Shown: positions 7,973-16,187, counted from the stretch's first letter. The stretch: 41,724 bases of DNA from an uncultured Flavobacteriaceae bacterium (GCA_905479095.1 CAJQLD010000002.1:1-41724), one strand, 5' to 3'. The notes: a model not told the origin generated them from the sequence alone. Numbers and translations: made by a program.

Positions 7973-8740
7973 TTGAAAACACTTTTTAAGTTTATTTTAA
8001 ATTTAATACCACGGCCGTTGCTCATTAAACTGAGTTACGTCGCCCAGCCCTTTCTGGTTTTATTTTTAAAAGGAAGCTCCTACACAGACCCAATTGATGG
8101 CAAGAATTTTCGGAAGTTCTTACCTTATGGGTATGGGAAACAACGTGAAAATGTACTCTCACCCTCTACCCTTTCGCTCGAACGTCACCGTTTGCTATGG
8201 TTGTATCTAAAAAATGAAACGGACTTTTTTAGTACGCCAAAAAAAGTATTGCATTTTGCGCCCGAGCAAGCGTTTCATAAACAGTTCAAAAAAATAAACC
8301 ATATTGACTATGTGACTACGGATCTGAATTCACCGATTGCGATGGTGAAAGCTGATATTTGCAAACTCCCTTTTGAGTCTAATAGTTTTGATGTTATTCT
8401 ATGTAATCATGTGCTTGAGCATATTTTGGACGACACCAAAGCCATGCAAGAACTTTACCGCGTGATGCGTCCCGGAGGTATGGGCGTGTTTCAAATCCCA
8501 CAAGATTTGAATCGCGAGACTACTTTTGAAGACCATAGCATTACCGATAAAAAAGAACGTGCTAAAATTTTTGGACAATATGACCATGTGCGTATTTATG
8601 GACGTGATTACTTTGACAAGCTGAGGGAAATAGGTTTTAAAGTGAATGAAGTTGATTATACGGCGACTTTATCAAATCAAGAAATTGACCAATACCGATT
8701 GGCTAAGGGCGAAATTATTCCTGTGGTTTATAAATCCTAA
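7973..8740 (+). CDS. class I SAM-dependent methyltransferase, TTG start
   Basis: A 255-aa methyltransferase of unknown substrate. The SAM-binding region is divergent (VLHFAPEQAF instead of a glycine-rich motif I), but the later motifs are clear: DYVTTDLNSP, then LPFESNSFDVILCNHVLEHI and ELYRVMRPGGMGVFQIP. The first 40 residues are hydrophobic and basic (LFKFILNLIPRPLLIKLSY), which could attach it peripherally to the membrane. No in-frame ATG precedes the conserved N terminus, so TTG at 7973, three bases after the DUF3050 stop, is the likely start. It may act on a lipid or glycan, but that is only a guess from the N terminus. Its end overlaps the end of the convergent apbE by four bases. Confidence 0.78.
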   Translation: MKTLFKFILNLIPRPLLIKLSYVAQPFLVLFLKGSSYTDPIDGKNFRKFLPYGYGKQRENVLSPSTLSLERHRLLWLYLKNETDFFSTPKKVLHFAPEQAFHKQFKKINHIDYVTTDLNSPIAMVKADICKLPFESNSFDVILCNHVLEHILDDTKAMQELYRVMRPGGMGVFQIPQDLNRETTFEDHSITDKKERAKIFGQYDHVRIYGRDYFDKLREIGFKVNEVDYTATLSNQEIDQYRLAKGEIIPVVYKS

Positions 8741-9711
8741 TTTAATGGAAACCCATTAAATACTTCGGTTTGCAGCTTGTTTGCATCGGTCACAAAAACA
8801 ATAAGTACTTTTAGTTCTGGATATTTTTTTAAAAACAATCTAACGCCATTTACGCCCATCGCTTGAAGCGCAGTTGCATAGGCATCGGCAGTCATGCAAT
8901 CACTAGTAACCACGGACACACTTAAGATATTAGTACGACTTGGATAGCCCGTTTTGGTATCAATGATATGGGTATAACGATTTCCATTGGAATCGATTTT
9001 AAACTTACGATACGTGCCCGAAGTTGCCATCGATTCATTTTGAAGCACTAATGTATTGATGTAAGGTTGATCGCCACTTAAATCTGGATGTTGAATACCA
9101 ACTTTCCATGCTGCTTTTTTAGAAGAATTAAAACCGCTTGCACGAATTTCGCCCCCTATTTCGATTAAATAATTTTGAATGTTTTGAGATTCTAAAAATT
9201 GACCAATCACGTCCACGCCATAGCCTTTGGCAATGGCATTAAAATCCAATCGTGTTGGAAGTGGTTTTGATATACGACCATTATTTAATCTAACTTTATC
9301 CAATCCAACGGATAGCATCAATTCATGAATTTTAAGGCTGTCTAAGGATTCTATTTTACCTTCTGGCCCAAAATCCCATGCATTGACCACAGCGCCTATT
9401 GTAGGGTCGAATTTACCTTCTGTCGCGTTATAAATAGCTTTTGAAGCGTTAAAAACCATTTCAAAATGAGAATCAATAGTTATATCAATATTTGAATTGA
9501 CTTTAGAAATGTCTGAGGTCGGAATATAAGTGGACATCGACTGATTGATTTCAAGAAACAAACTGTCAAATTCAGATTCTAAATTTTCACTACTATCATA
9601 AATTATAGAAAATGTGGTACCAAATATAGGCCCGGAAGCACGCAATTGTTTAGGTGAATTCGAACACGACACAAACGTAAAACAAATTATAAAAAGCAGG
9701 TTTTTAATCAT
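8737..9711 (-). CDS. apbE: FAD:protein FMN transferase (lipoprotein ApbE)
   Basis: Attaches FMN covalently to threonine in target flavoproteins, acting outside the inner membrane with Mg2+. Length is 324 aa from ATG 9711. An upstream in-frame ATG (9762) would overlap the preceding gene and spoil the signal peptide. MIKNLLFIICFTFVSC is a lipoprotein signal with Cys16 as lipobox cysteine. Family features include the AIAKGYGVDVI block, YLIEIGGEIRASG and the C-terminal TSDCMTADAYATALQAMG segment that binds metal and FAD. It lies seven bases after a 125-aa gene and behind the nqr operon, whose NqrB and NqrC are the best-known ApbE targets, so it very likely matures NQR. Confidence 0.95.
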   Translation of the reverse strand: MIKNLLFIICFTFVSCSNSPKQLRASGPIFGTTFSIIYDSSENLESEFDSLFLEINQSMSTYIPTSDISKVNSNIDITIDSHFEMVFNASKAIYNATEGKFDPTIGAVVNAWDFGPEGKIESLDSLKIHELMLSVGLDKVRLNNGRISKPLPTRLDFNAIAKGYGVDVIGQFLESQNIQNYLIEIGGEIRASGFNSSKKAAWKVGIQHPDLSGDQPYINTLVLQNESMATSGTYRKFKIDSNGNRYTHIIDTKTGYPSRTNILSVSVVTSDCMTADAYATALQAMGVNGVRLFLKKYPELKVLIVFVTDANKLQTEVFNGFPLN

Positions 9712-9718
9712 TCTATTT

Positions 9719-10096
9719 TTAATTAAGATTCGTTTCAATGACTTGAATACCGTTGTATTCAATAAGGTATTCTTCGTTCAGATAAACAGGAAGATCTTCT
9801 CCTTTGGGGTTCGAAATTCCGACACCTGCATACAAAACTTTGGCGTCTTTTTCTTGTGCATGATTTTTAAAAGTTTCCATCCAAACCACATCATAATTAT
9901 TTGGATTGTCTGGTAATTTAACCACACGAACGATCACAAAAAAATATTGACTGTTTTTATCAATACACACAAATTGAGGATGTTTTTTGAGTTTACTATT
10001 GATAGCAACAAACTCAAAACCTCGGGATTCTAGGTCTTTTCCGACATGGTTCATTGCCAGGTTGTGCATCTCTTGTTTTGAAAGCGGTTTACTCAT
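9719..10096 (-). CDS. uncharacterised 125-aa protein between nqrF and apbE
   Basis: A small, soluble protein without signal peptide or membrane span. It starts MSKPLSKQEMHNLAMNHVG; an upstream in-frame ATG at 10123 would lie inside the nqrF terminator, so ATG 10096 is preferred. A helical N terminus is followed by alternating strands (FEFVAINS, PQFVCIDK, YFFVIVRVV, YDVVWMETF, AKVLYAGVGIS) suggesting a compact alpha/beta fold. I know of no defined function. My recollection is that flavobacterial homologues at this locus are sometimes labelled NqrF by neighbourhood, but it has neither the 2Fe-2S nor the flavin motifs of NqrF. With its own -7 box and only seven bases before apbE, it forms a two-gene unit with that flavinylation enzyme. 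Confidence 0.8.
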   Translation of the reverse strand: MSKPLSKQEMHNLAMNHVGKDLESRGFEFVAINSKLKKHPQFVCIDKNSQYFFVIVRVVKLPDNPNNYDVVWMETFKNHAQEKDAKVLYAGVGISNPKGEDLPVYLNEEYLIEYNGIQVIETNLN

Positions 10097-10100
10097 CCTA

Positions 10101-10108
10101 CAAAAATA
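10101..10108 (-). promoter_or_regulatory. -7 box (TATTTTTG) for the 125-aa gene and apbE
   Basis: The minus-strand sequence TATTTTTG matches TAnnTTTG and ends four bases before ATG 10096, implying a leaderless or nearly leaderless mRNA. It lies inside the T-rich tail of the nqrF terminator, so one sequence could end nqr transcription and start the next unit. Confidence 0.5.
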
Positions 10109-10136
10109 CAAAAAGCCCAACACAAGTGCTGGGCTT
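10105..10136 (-). terminator. rho-independent terminator after nqrF
   Basis: Read on the minus strand, AAGCCCA (10136-10130) pairs with TGGGCTT (10119-10113), with a few more possible pairs in the loop, followed by TTTTTGTATTTTT. It lies 24 bases after the nqrF stop and separates the nqr operon from the 125-aa gene. Confidence 0.8.
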
Positions 10137-10159
10137 CCTTATAAAAAATTTAGGATTGA

Positions 10160-11467
10160 TTAGCCTCCAAAATCATCAAATCGGATGTGTTCATCTGCAA
10201 TTCCAAAATCTTCACCCATTTTTTGAACCGCTTGGTTCATTAATGGTGGTCCACAAAAATAAAGTTCAATATCTTCAGGCGACTCATGATGATTTAAATA
10301 ATTATCGATCACGCAGTTATGAATAAATCCAACAAAACCGTCACCTTCAGCGTCAATATTTTCTTTAACTTTCCAATTATCTTCTTCCATTGGTTCAGAG
10401 AGTGCTAAATGGAATTTGAAGTTAGGGAAATCTCTTTCTAAAGCTTCAAAATGTTCTAAATAAAATAACTCACGCTTAGAACGGCCTCCGTACCAGTAAG
10501 ATACTTTACGACCTGTTTTAAGAGTTCTGAACAGATGGTATAAATGCGAACGCATGGGCGCCATTCCAGCACCACCACCAACGTACAACATTTCTGACTC
10601 ACTTTCATTGATAAAGAATTCGCCATAAGGTCCAGAAATAGTGACTTTATCGCCAGGTTTTTGAGCAAAAATATACGACGATGCAACCCCTGGATTCACA
10701 TCCATCCAACCGTTATTCGCACGGTCCCATGGTGGCGTTGCAATACGAACGTTTAACATCACCTCACGACCTTCCGCAGGATAGGATGCCATTGAATAAG
10801 CACGCTCTACAGTTTCATTGTTTTTCATGGTTAAGGGCCAAAGACCGAACTTATCCCATTCTGCTTGAAACTTATCTGGTGTTTCATGTTCTTCTGGATG
10901 CGCAGTGATATCAATATCTTTAAAATTGATTTCACATTCTGGAATTTCAATCTGGATATATCCACCTGCTTTATACCCCATATCTTCAGGGATTTCTACT
11001 ACAAATTCTTTAATAAAAGAGGCAACGTTATAATTACGCACCACAGTCGCTTCCCATTTTTTGATTCCAAACACTTCTTCTGGAATGGTGATTTCCATAT
11101 CTTGTTTTACCTTCACCTGACACGATAAACGAGCGCCATGTTTTAGCTCTTTTCTTGAGAAATGCGGTGTTTCTGTTGGCAAGGCTTCACCACCTCCAGA
11201 GAGGACGTGACACTCACATTGAATACAGGTTCCACCACCCCCACAAGCAGAAGGTAAAAATATTTTGTTTCCACTTAATGTGGATAATAAAGTAGCGCCT
11301 GAGGCCACTTCAATTTCTCGTTCACCATTGATTAGGATCTTTACAGGTCCTGAAGGTGATAGTTTTTGTTTTACAAAAAGGAGCACACTAATTAGTAGTA
11401 ACGAGGTCACTAAAAATGCTACAACGGTAGCTAAAATGGTTCCGGTTGTTCCAGCGGCTAAAATCAT
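10160..11467 (-). CDS. nqrF: Na+-translocating NADH:quinone reductase subunit F
   Basis: NADH-oxidising subunit of NQR, 435 aa, anchored by an N-terminal helix (about residues 8-32) with the rest in the cytoplasm. A plant-type ferredoxin domain binds 2Fe-2S through Cys75, Cys81, Cys84 and Cys116. The ferredoxin-reductase part has the FAD motif RAYS at 222-225, the NADH-binding GGGAGMAPMRS at 297-307 and a C-terminal FCGPPLMNQAV block with the conserved Cys. Electrons pass NADH to FAD to 2Fe-2S and on to the D/E cluster. It is the last gene of the nqrABCDEF operon, one base after nqrE, and is followed by a strong terminator. Confidence 0.97.
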   Translation of the reverse strand: MILAAGTTGTILATVVAFLVTSLLLISVLLFVKQKLSPSGPVKILINGEREIEVASGATLLSTLSGNKIFLPSACGGGGTCIQCECHVLSGGGEALPTETPHFSRKELKHGARLSCQVKVKQDMEITIPEEVFGIKKWEATVVRNYNVASFIKEFVVEIPEDMGYKAGGYIQIEIPECEINFKDIDITAHPEEHETPDKFQAEWDKFGLWPLTMKNNETVERAYSMASYPAEGREVMLNVRIATPPWDRANNGWMDVNPGVASSYIFAQKPGDKVTISGPYGEFFINESESEMLYVGGGAGMAPMRSHLYHLFRTLKTGRKVSYWYGGRSKRELFYLEHFEALERDFPNFKFHLALSEPMEEDNWKVKENIDAEGDGFVGFIHNCVIDNYLNHHESPEDIELYFCGPPLMNQAVQKMGEDFGIADEHIRFDDFGG

Positions 11468-11468
11468 A

Positions 11469-12185
11469 TTAGTTAACTATTTGTGTTTGGTTTGATATTT
11501 CTTCTTTTTCAATTTCGATCGTTTCTACAACGACTTCTTTTGGCTCTTCTTTTACTTCTTCGTCACCACCTGTTAGCATGCCTCCAAAGCTCAAGAAACC
11601 AATGCCCATGAGTCCAGTGACAATAAATGTAATCCCTAATCCTCTTAAGGGTGCAGGCACATTGGAATATCGAATTTTTTCGCGAATGGAAGCGATGGCT
11701 AATATTGCCAAAAACCAACCTATTCCAGATGAAATTCCGTAATTAACAGCTAATCCTAAAGTTTCGATCTCACGCGATTGCATGAACAAAGACCCACCTA
11801 AGATGGCACAGTTTACCGCAATTAAGGGTAAGAAAATACCAAGTGAATTATATAAGGATGGTGAAAATTTTTCAACCACTATTTCTACTAGTTGAACCAT
11901 CGTTGCAATCGTTGCAATAAACATAATGAACGATAAGAAACTAAGGTCGTACTCTGCAAATTCTGGGCCTAACCATACGAGTGCACCGGGTTGTAATAAA
12001 TATTGGTCTAACAACCAGTTTAAAGGCACGGTGATGGCCAGTACAAAGATAACGGCTGCACCTAGTCCTACGGCGGTTGCTACTTTTTTAGAGACGGCTA
12101 AATATGAGCACATGCCCAAGAAAACCGCAAACACCATATTATCAATAAAAATTGACTTAAAAAATAATTCGATATGTTCTATCAT
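11469..12185 (-). CDS. nqrE: Na+-translocating NADH:quinone reductase subunit E
   Basis: Membrane subunit of NQR with six helices. With NqrD it holds the intramembrane iron-sulfur centre: Cys26 (FLGMCSYLAVS) and Cys126 (AVNCAILGG) are in the inverted half-repeats where the ligands lie. The core spans residues 1-205. The protein is 238 aa, about 40 longer than the Vibrio subunit, because of an acidic C-terminal tail (about 206-238, rich in Glu, Lys and Val) that should be soluble. A 31-base spacer separates it from nqrD upstream, and nqrF follows after one base. Confidence 0.96.
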   Translation of the reverse strand: MIEHIELFFKSIFIDNMVFAVFLGMCSYLAVSKKVATAVGLGAAVIFVLAITVPLNWLLDQYLLQPGALVWLGPEFAEYDLSFLSFIMFIATIATMVQLVEIVVEKFSPSLYNSLGIFLPLIAVNCAILGGSLFMQSREIETLGLAVNYGISSGIGWFLAILAIASIREKIRYSNVPAPLRGLGITFIVTGLMGIGFLSFGGMLTGGDEEVKEEPKEVVVETIEIEKEEISNQTQIVN

Positions 12186-12216
12186 TGTCTTTTATTTTAA
12201 ATTCTTACTAGAGAAA

Positions 12217-12861
12217 TTAATGTTCAATTAGTGATGTGTTTCTACTACGTTGTACCCAAATAATGAGTCCTACAATAATCAAAGCCATTGGAGGCATGAG
12301 CATAAACCCATTGTTTTCATAGCCAATAGAGTAAAGTCCGGTTTTTTCGATTGGATCGCCAAGAACTGGAATTCCAAAAAGGGTTCCTGATCCTAAAAGT
12401 TCTCTAAAAAACCCAACAACAAGCAGGATTACTGCATATCCAAGAGCATTTCCAATCCCATCTAAAAAGGCTTTCCATGGGCCATTTCCAAGCGCAAAAG
12501 CTTCAAATCGTCCCATAATAATACAGTTGGTAATTATCAACCCTACAAATACAGAGAGCGTTTTACTGAGTTCATAAGCATAGGCTTTAAGGACTTGATC
12601 GACAATAATTACTAAGGACGCTACCACAATAAGTTGCACGATGATTCTAATTTTTGAAGGGATGATATTTCGCATCAACGAAATGACCACGTTTCCAATT
12701 CCTAAAACGAAAAGTACTGCAATCCCCATCACTAGAGAGGCTTTGAGTTCGGCCGTGATCGCTAAAGCAGAACAAATCCCCAAGACTTGAATCGTGATTG
12801 GGTTATTATCGGCTAACGGATCCGTTATTAATTTGGCATCTTTTTTTGAAAGTAGTCCCAT
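12217..12861 (-). CDS. nqrD: Na+-translocating NADH:quinone reductase subunit D
   Basis: Six-helix inner-membrane subunit of NQR, 214 aa, pseudosymmetric to NqrE. Cys30 (VLGICSALAIT) and Cys113 (IITNCIIMGRFEAFA) are the expected ligands of the iron-sulfur centre shared with NqrE. The segment SGTLFGIPVLGDP, the YSIGYENNGFMLMPP loop and the C-terminal helix match the family. It begins one base after the end of nqrC, in the same operon. RnfE is the closest alternative, but the full nqrA-F context excludes it. Confidence 0.97.
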   Translation of the reverse strand: MGLLSKKDAKLITDPLADNNPITIQVLGICSALAITAELKASLVMGIAVLFVLGIGNVVISLMRNIIPSKIRIIVQLIVVASLVIIVDQVLKAYAYELSKTLSVFVGLIITNCIIMGRFEAFALGNGPWKAFLDGIGNALGYAVILLVVGFFRELLGSGTLFGIPVLGDPIEKTGLYSIGYENNGFMLMPPMALIIVGLIIWVQRSRNTSLIEH

Positions 12862-12862
12862 G

Positions 12863-13621
12863 TTAATTCAATTGAGTTTTTAAATTTTTAAAGTATGGTA
12901 AATACAATTTTAGATCGCTCTTTATCATTGCAGACACGCCGTCTCCTGTAATCGTTGCCCCCGCTAATGCATCTACTTCATAATCATCTTTGGTAAGATT
13001 CTTTGGGTCATTATTCCCTTTAGCGACCGTAATTCCTTTGAAATCTCCAGAAGCAGTTAATAATTGCTCTCCTACAAAATCATCCATAAAGTAACGTTGT
13101 TTGATATTAGCTCCTAAACCCGGTGTTTCAGCTGCATGATCAAAAAACGCACCTTGAACCACCATGTTTTCATCCAGAGACACATAGCCCCATATGGCAT
13201 CCCACAATCCTTTTCCTCGAATCGGAACAATGTAAAATGATTCTCCTTCTTTTTCGCCTACAAATAAAGGAAGTAATCTAGTGCCTCCATTTTTTGCTTT
13301 GGCTTGCTCTTTTTTGACATCAATAAGATAGGCTTCTAAGTTTTCTTCAGAACTTCCGTCAATATTAATAATCAATTGTTTTGAAATGTATTTAGAAAAT
13401 TCACCTGCAACTTTATCAGTTCCAATAAATTTTATATCTGTCGCACCGTTTTCATTGATTCCCATTGCATACAAAATATTTTGTTGCTTTTCCATACGCT
13501 CATTTTCTTGAATGTTTGGTTTTAGAGAAGAGGCTGTAAACGCTAATAAGGATCCTACGATGACCACCATACCAATGGCAAAGAGAATCGTATATTTATT
13601 TGTGTCTGTATTCGTACTCAT
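12863..13621 (-). CDS. nqrC: Na+-translocating NADH:quinone reductase subunit C
   Basis: Flavin-carrying NQR subunit, 252 aa: one N-terminal helix (about residues 10-31) and a large extracytoplasmic domain. The flavinylation motif DALAGATIT starts at Asp217. The threonine expected to carry phosphoester-bound FMN is Thr223, in GAT. The motif has Ala220 where Ser or Thr is common; Asp, Gly, Ala and Thr are kept. GLWDAIWGYVSLD and AETPGLGANI are further family blocks. ApbE, encoded just beyond the operon, would add the FMN. It lies two bases after nqrB. Confidence 0.96.
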   Translation of the reverse strand: MSTNTDTNKYTILFAIGMVVIVGSLLAFTASSLKPNIQENERMEKQQNILYAMGINENGATDIKFIGTDKVAGEFSKYISKQLIINIDGSSEENLEAYLIDVKKEQAKAKNGGTRLLPLFVGEKEGESFYIVPIRGKGLWDAIWGYVSLDENMVVQGAFFDHAAETPGLGANIKQRYFMDDFVGEQLLTASGDFKGITVAKGNNDPKNLTKDDYEVDALAGATITGDGVSAMIKSDLKLYLPYFKNLKTQLN

Positions 13622-13623
13622 AA

Positions 13624-14829
13624 TTATGCAGTTTTAACTTTAAGACGTTTCAATCGTTTTTTGACATTTCCTTGAACCACGTAATGATCAATGGTTGGAG
13701 CGAACACATTCATTAGAAGGATGGCTAAAAAGACCCCTTCTGGATAGGCTGGATTAAACACACGGATCATGATGGAGATAAATCCAATCAAAAACCCATA
13801 AATCCATTTTCCTTTATTGGTTTGTGCGGCAGTCACTGGATCGGTTGCCATAAACACGGCACCAAACAAGATACTTCCGATAATTAAGTGTTGCCAGAAA
13901 GGCACACTCATTAATCCGAAAAATTTGCTAGAACTTGAAATCCATCCGGCATCCACGACGCCATTAAAAATAAGTCCCATTGCAAGGGCTCCGATAAGAG
14001 TGCTAACAATAATTCTCCAGCTTCCTATTTTTGTAAATATCAAAAACAAGGCGCCAAGAATAATTAATAATTTTGAGGTTTCTCCGATAGATCCGGGGAT
14101 AATTCCAAAGAACATATCTGCATAGCTATAGACCACTTCTTGACTTTGGGCATAGCTTCCCAAGATGGTTTCTCCTGAGATTGCATCGGCAGTTCCAGCA
14201 CGTTCCACGGCACCATGAACCCATACTTTATCGCCACTCATCCAAGTTGGATAGGCAAAGAATAGGAAAGCACGAATGGTAAGTGCAGGATTTAAAATAT
14301 TCATTCCTGTTCCTCCAAAAACTTCCTTCCCGATAACGACTCCAAATGCAACCGCCACTGCAAGCATCCAAAGCGGTAAATCAATAGGGACAATAAGCGG
14401 AACCAACATTCCTGTCACCAGGTAGCCTTCTTCAACTTCATGACCTTTAATCACTGCAAATAGGAATTCAATGGCCAATCCAACGCCGTAAGACACGACC
14501 ACTAGCGGCAATACTTTCCACATTCCGATGACTAAATTACTCCATGTCCAAAACGATGCGCCTAAAAACCCTTGAGCGGACTCAATAGTTCCTAAGGCCA
14601 AATGGTGTTGATAGCCTGCATTAAACATTCCGAAAATTAAACAAGGAACCATCGCCATAATAACGGTATTCATCGTCCGCTTTAAATCATCGGCTGCTTT
14701 AATGTGCGTGCCATTGTGCGTGATTTCGTTTGGTAAATATAAAAAGGTATGCAAAGCATTAAAGGCCGGAGCCATTTTAGTGCCTTTGTACTTTTCTTTA
14801 AGATTGTGTAAATTACTTTTTAAACTCAT
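13624..14829 (-). CDS. nqrB: Na+-translocating NADH:quinone reductase subunit B
   Basis: The main ion-channel subunit of NQR, 401 aa with about ten membrane helices, carrying riboflavin and covalent FMN. Family blocks seen include LKRTMNTVIMAMVPC (49-63), GTGMNILNPALTIRAFLFFAYP and the second-half ATDPVTAAQTNKGKWIYG. The flavinylation site reads DAISGETILG: Asp215, Ser218, Gly219 and Thr221 are in place, but Glu220 stands where Ala is usual (SGAT). This may be a lineage trait or a local change. It starts two bases after the nqrA stop, and nqrC follows after two bases. Confidence 0.97.
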   Translation of the reverse strand: MSLKSNLHNLKEKYKGTKMAPAFNALHTFLYLPNEITHNGTHIKAADDLKRTMNTVIMAMVPCLIFGMFNAGYQHHLALGTIESAQGFLGASFWTWSNLVIGMWKVLPLVVVSYGVGLAIEFLFAVIKGHEVEEGYLVTGMLVPLIVPIDLPLWMLAVAVAFGVVIGKEVFGGTGMNILNPALTIRAFLFFAYPTWMSGDKVWVHGAVERAGTADAISGETILGSYAQSQEVVYSYADMFFGIIPGSIGETSKLLIILGALFLIFTKIGSWRIIVSTLIGALAMGLIFNGVVDAGWISSSSKFFGLMSVPFWQHLIIGSILFGAVFMATDPVTAAQTNKGKWIYGFLIGFISIMIRVFNPAYPEGVFLAILLMNVFAPTIDHYVVQGNVKKRLKRLKVKTA

Positions 14830-14831
14830 TT

Positions 14832-16187
14832 TTATCCTATTTCTTTAAGCATTAAGTCTAGTCCTTCTCTTATTATTTTTTGATGTGGTTGTTTAGAAAC
14901 ACATACAAATTCAGTCAATGCAAAATCTTCTGGAGCGATTTCATACATTCCGAGCGCTTCCATTTCATCAAGATCTTGATACATACACGCTTTTAAAATC
15001 TGCATTGGAAAAATATCCAATGGAAATACTTCTTCATAAGACCCCGTAATTACAAAGGCTCTATGTTCTCCGTTGGTATTGGTATTTAAATCGAATTTTT
15101 TATTAGGAGTTAACCAAGAAAACGTTAATGCTCTTGAGGTTGATACCTTATCAAAAACAGGTTTGTTCCATCCAAAAAACTCATAATCATCACCTTCAGG
15201 AATCACGGTTACTACGTTGGAGTAGTACCCTAAATAACCATCTGGTTTTATTTCTTTTCCACTTAAAACAGTACCCGAAATAATTCGAACATTGGCGTCT
15301 TTTTCGATCCCACGATCGTACACCATCGTCGCAATTTCGCTTCCAATTTTGGTAACTAAATAACGAGGTTCTTTAATTCCTGATCCTGCAAGAGCCACAA
15401 TTCTTTCAGCATTGAATTTACCTGTTAAAAGCAATTCGCCGATGATCACTAAATCTTGTGGAGTGAGGGTCCAAACAACCTCCCCTTTATTGATTGGATC
15501 AATTTTATTGATGAGTGTTCCAACATTCCCAGAAGGATGTGGTCCAGACACATTGTGCGTTACAACATCTTCTAAGTTGGTGAATGGTGAATGTGAATCT
15601 TTGGAAACACTCACGTGTATTTTTCCAGTTGTTAGTTTTGAAAGTGCGGTGACTGCCGCTTGTAATTCTGCTTGCTTCCCCGTTAACACAAAATCATAAT
15701 CTGCTGCTAGAGGCGCGGAGGCATAGGCCGATATGAAAATACCTTTTGGCGTGATGTTTGGGTTTGCAATCACGTCATAAGGACGCTGCATAATAAATGG
15801 CCAGCATCCAGAAGCAAGAAGTGTTGCTTTGATGTCTTCTGCATTAGCACTTTTAACTTCAATTTTTTGATGCTCTAAAAACGTTTGCGTTTTTTCTGCT
15901 TGTATTTTGACTTCTAAAATACGACGTTTCTCTCCTCGGATGATTTCGACGATTTCTCCTGAAACAGGCGAAACAAACTGAATAGACTCGTTGGATTTGT
16001 CATAAAAAATAGGCTCACCTGCTTTGACTTTCGCGCCAGCTTTGACTAATAATTTAGGGGTGAGTCCGTGAAAATCTTCGGGTTTGATACTGTAAAAGTT
16101 ACTTTTGATGGCATCACTTTTGGTTAATGTTGCCTCCCCTACTAACTTAATATCTAAACCTTTTTTAATTCGGATGTCGTTTGACAT
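14832..16187 (-). CDS. nqrA: Na+-translocating NADH:quinone reductase subunit A
   Basis: Cytoplasmic-side peripheral subunit of NQR, 451 aa, implicated in quinone binding. The opening IRIKKGLDIKLVGEA, the biotinyl-like KVKAGEPIFYDKSN segment, the Rossmann-like centre (PNITPKGIFISAYASAPLA and HPSGNVGTLINKIDPI) and the C-terminal FPLDIFPMQILKACMYQD with EYD-like acidic stretch are all family features. It is the first gene of the operon, led by a promoter region of 158 bases shared with the divergent T9SS plug gene. Two tandem TAAATTTG boxes lie 38 and 46 bases upstream of its ATG. Confidence 0.97.
   Translation of the reverse strand: MSNDIRIKKGLDIKLVGEATLTKSDAIKSNFYSIKPEDFHGLTPKLLVKAGAKVKAGEPIFYDKSNESIQFVSPVSGEIVEIIRGEKRRILEVKIQAEKTQTFLEHQKIEVKSANAEDIKATLLASGCWPFIMQRPYDVIANPNITPKGIFISAYASAPLAADYDFVLTGKQAELQAAVTALSKLTTGKIHVSVSKDSHSPFTNLEDVVTHNVSGPHPSGNVGTLINKIDPINKGEVVWTLTPQDLVIIGELLLTGKFNAERIVALAGSGIKEPRYLVTKIGSEIATMVYDRGIEKDANVRIISGTVLSGKEIKPDGYLGYYSNVVTVIPEGDDYEFFGWNKPVFDKVSTSRALTFSWLTPNKKFDLNTNTNGEHRAFVITGSYEEVFPLDIFPMQILKACMYQDLDEMEALGMYEIAPEDFALTEFVCVSKQPHQKIIREGLDLMLKEIG

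Noticed and set aside
9712-9762. Longer apbE start at ATG 9762
   Set aside because: It would overlap the preceding gene and put 17 charged residues in front of a good lipoprotein signal peptide.
13817-14125. 102-codon plus-strand frame inside nqrB
   Set aside because: Antisense to membrane helices of NqrB; such frames commonly arise opposite hydrophobic codons.
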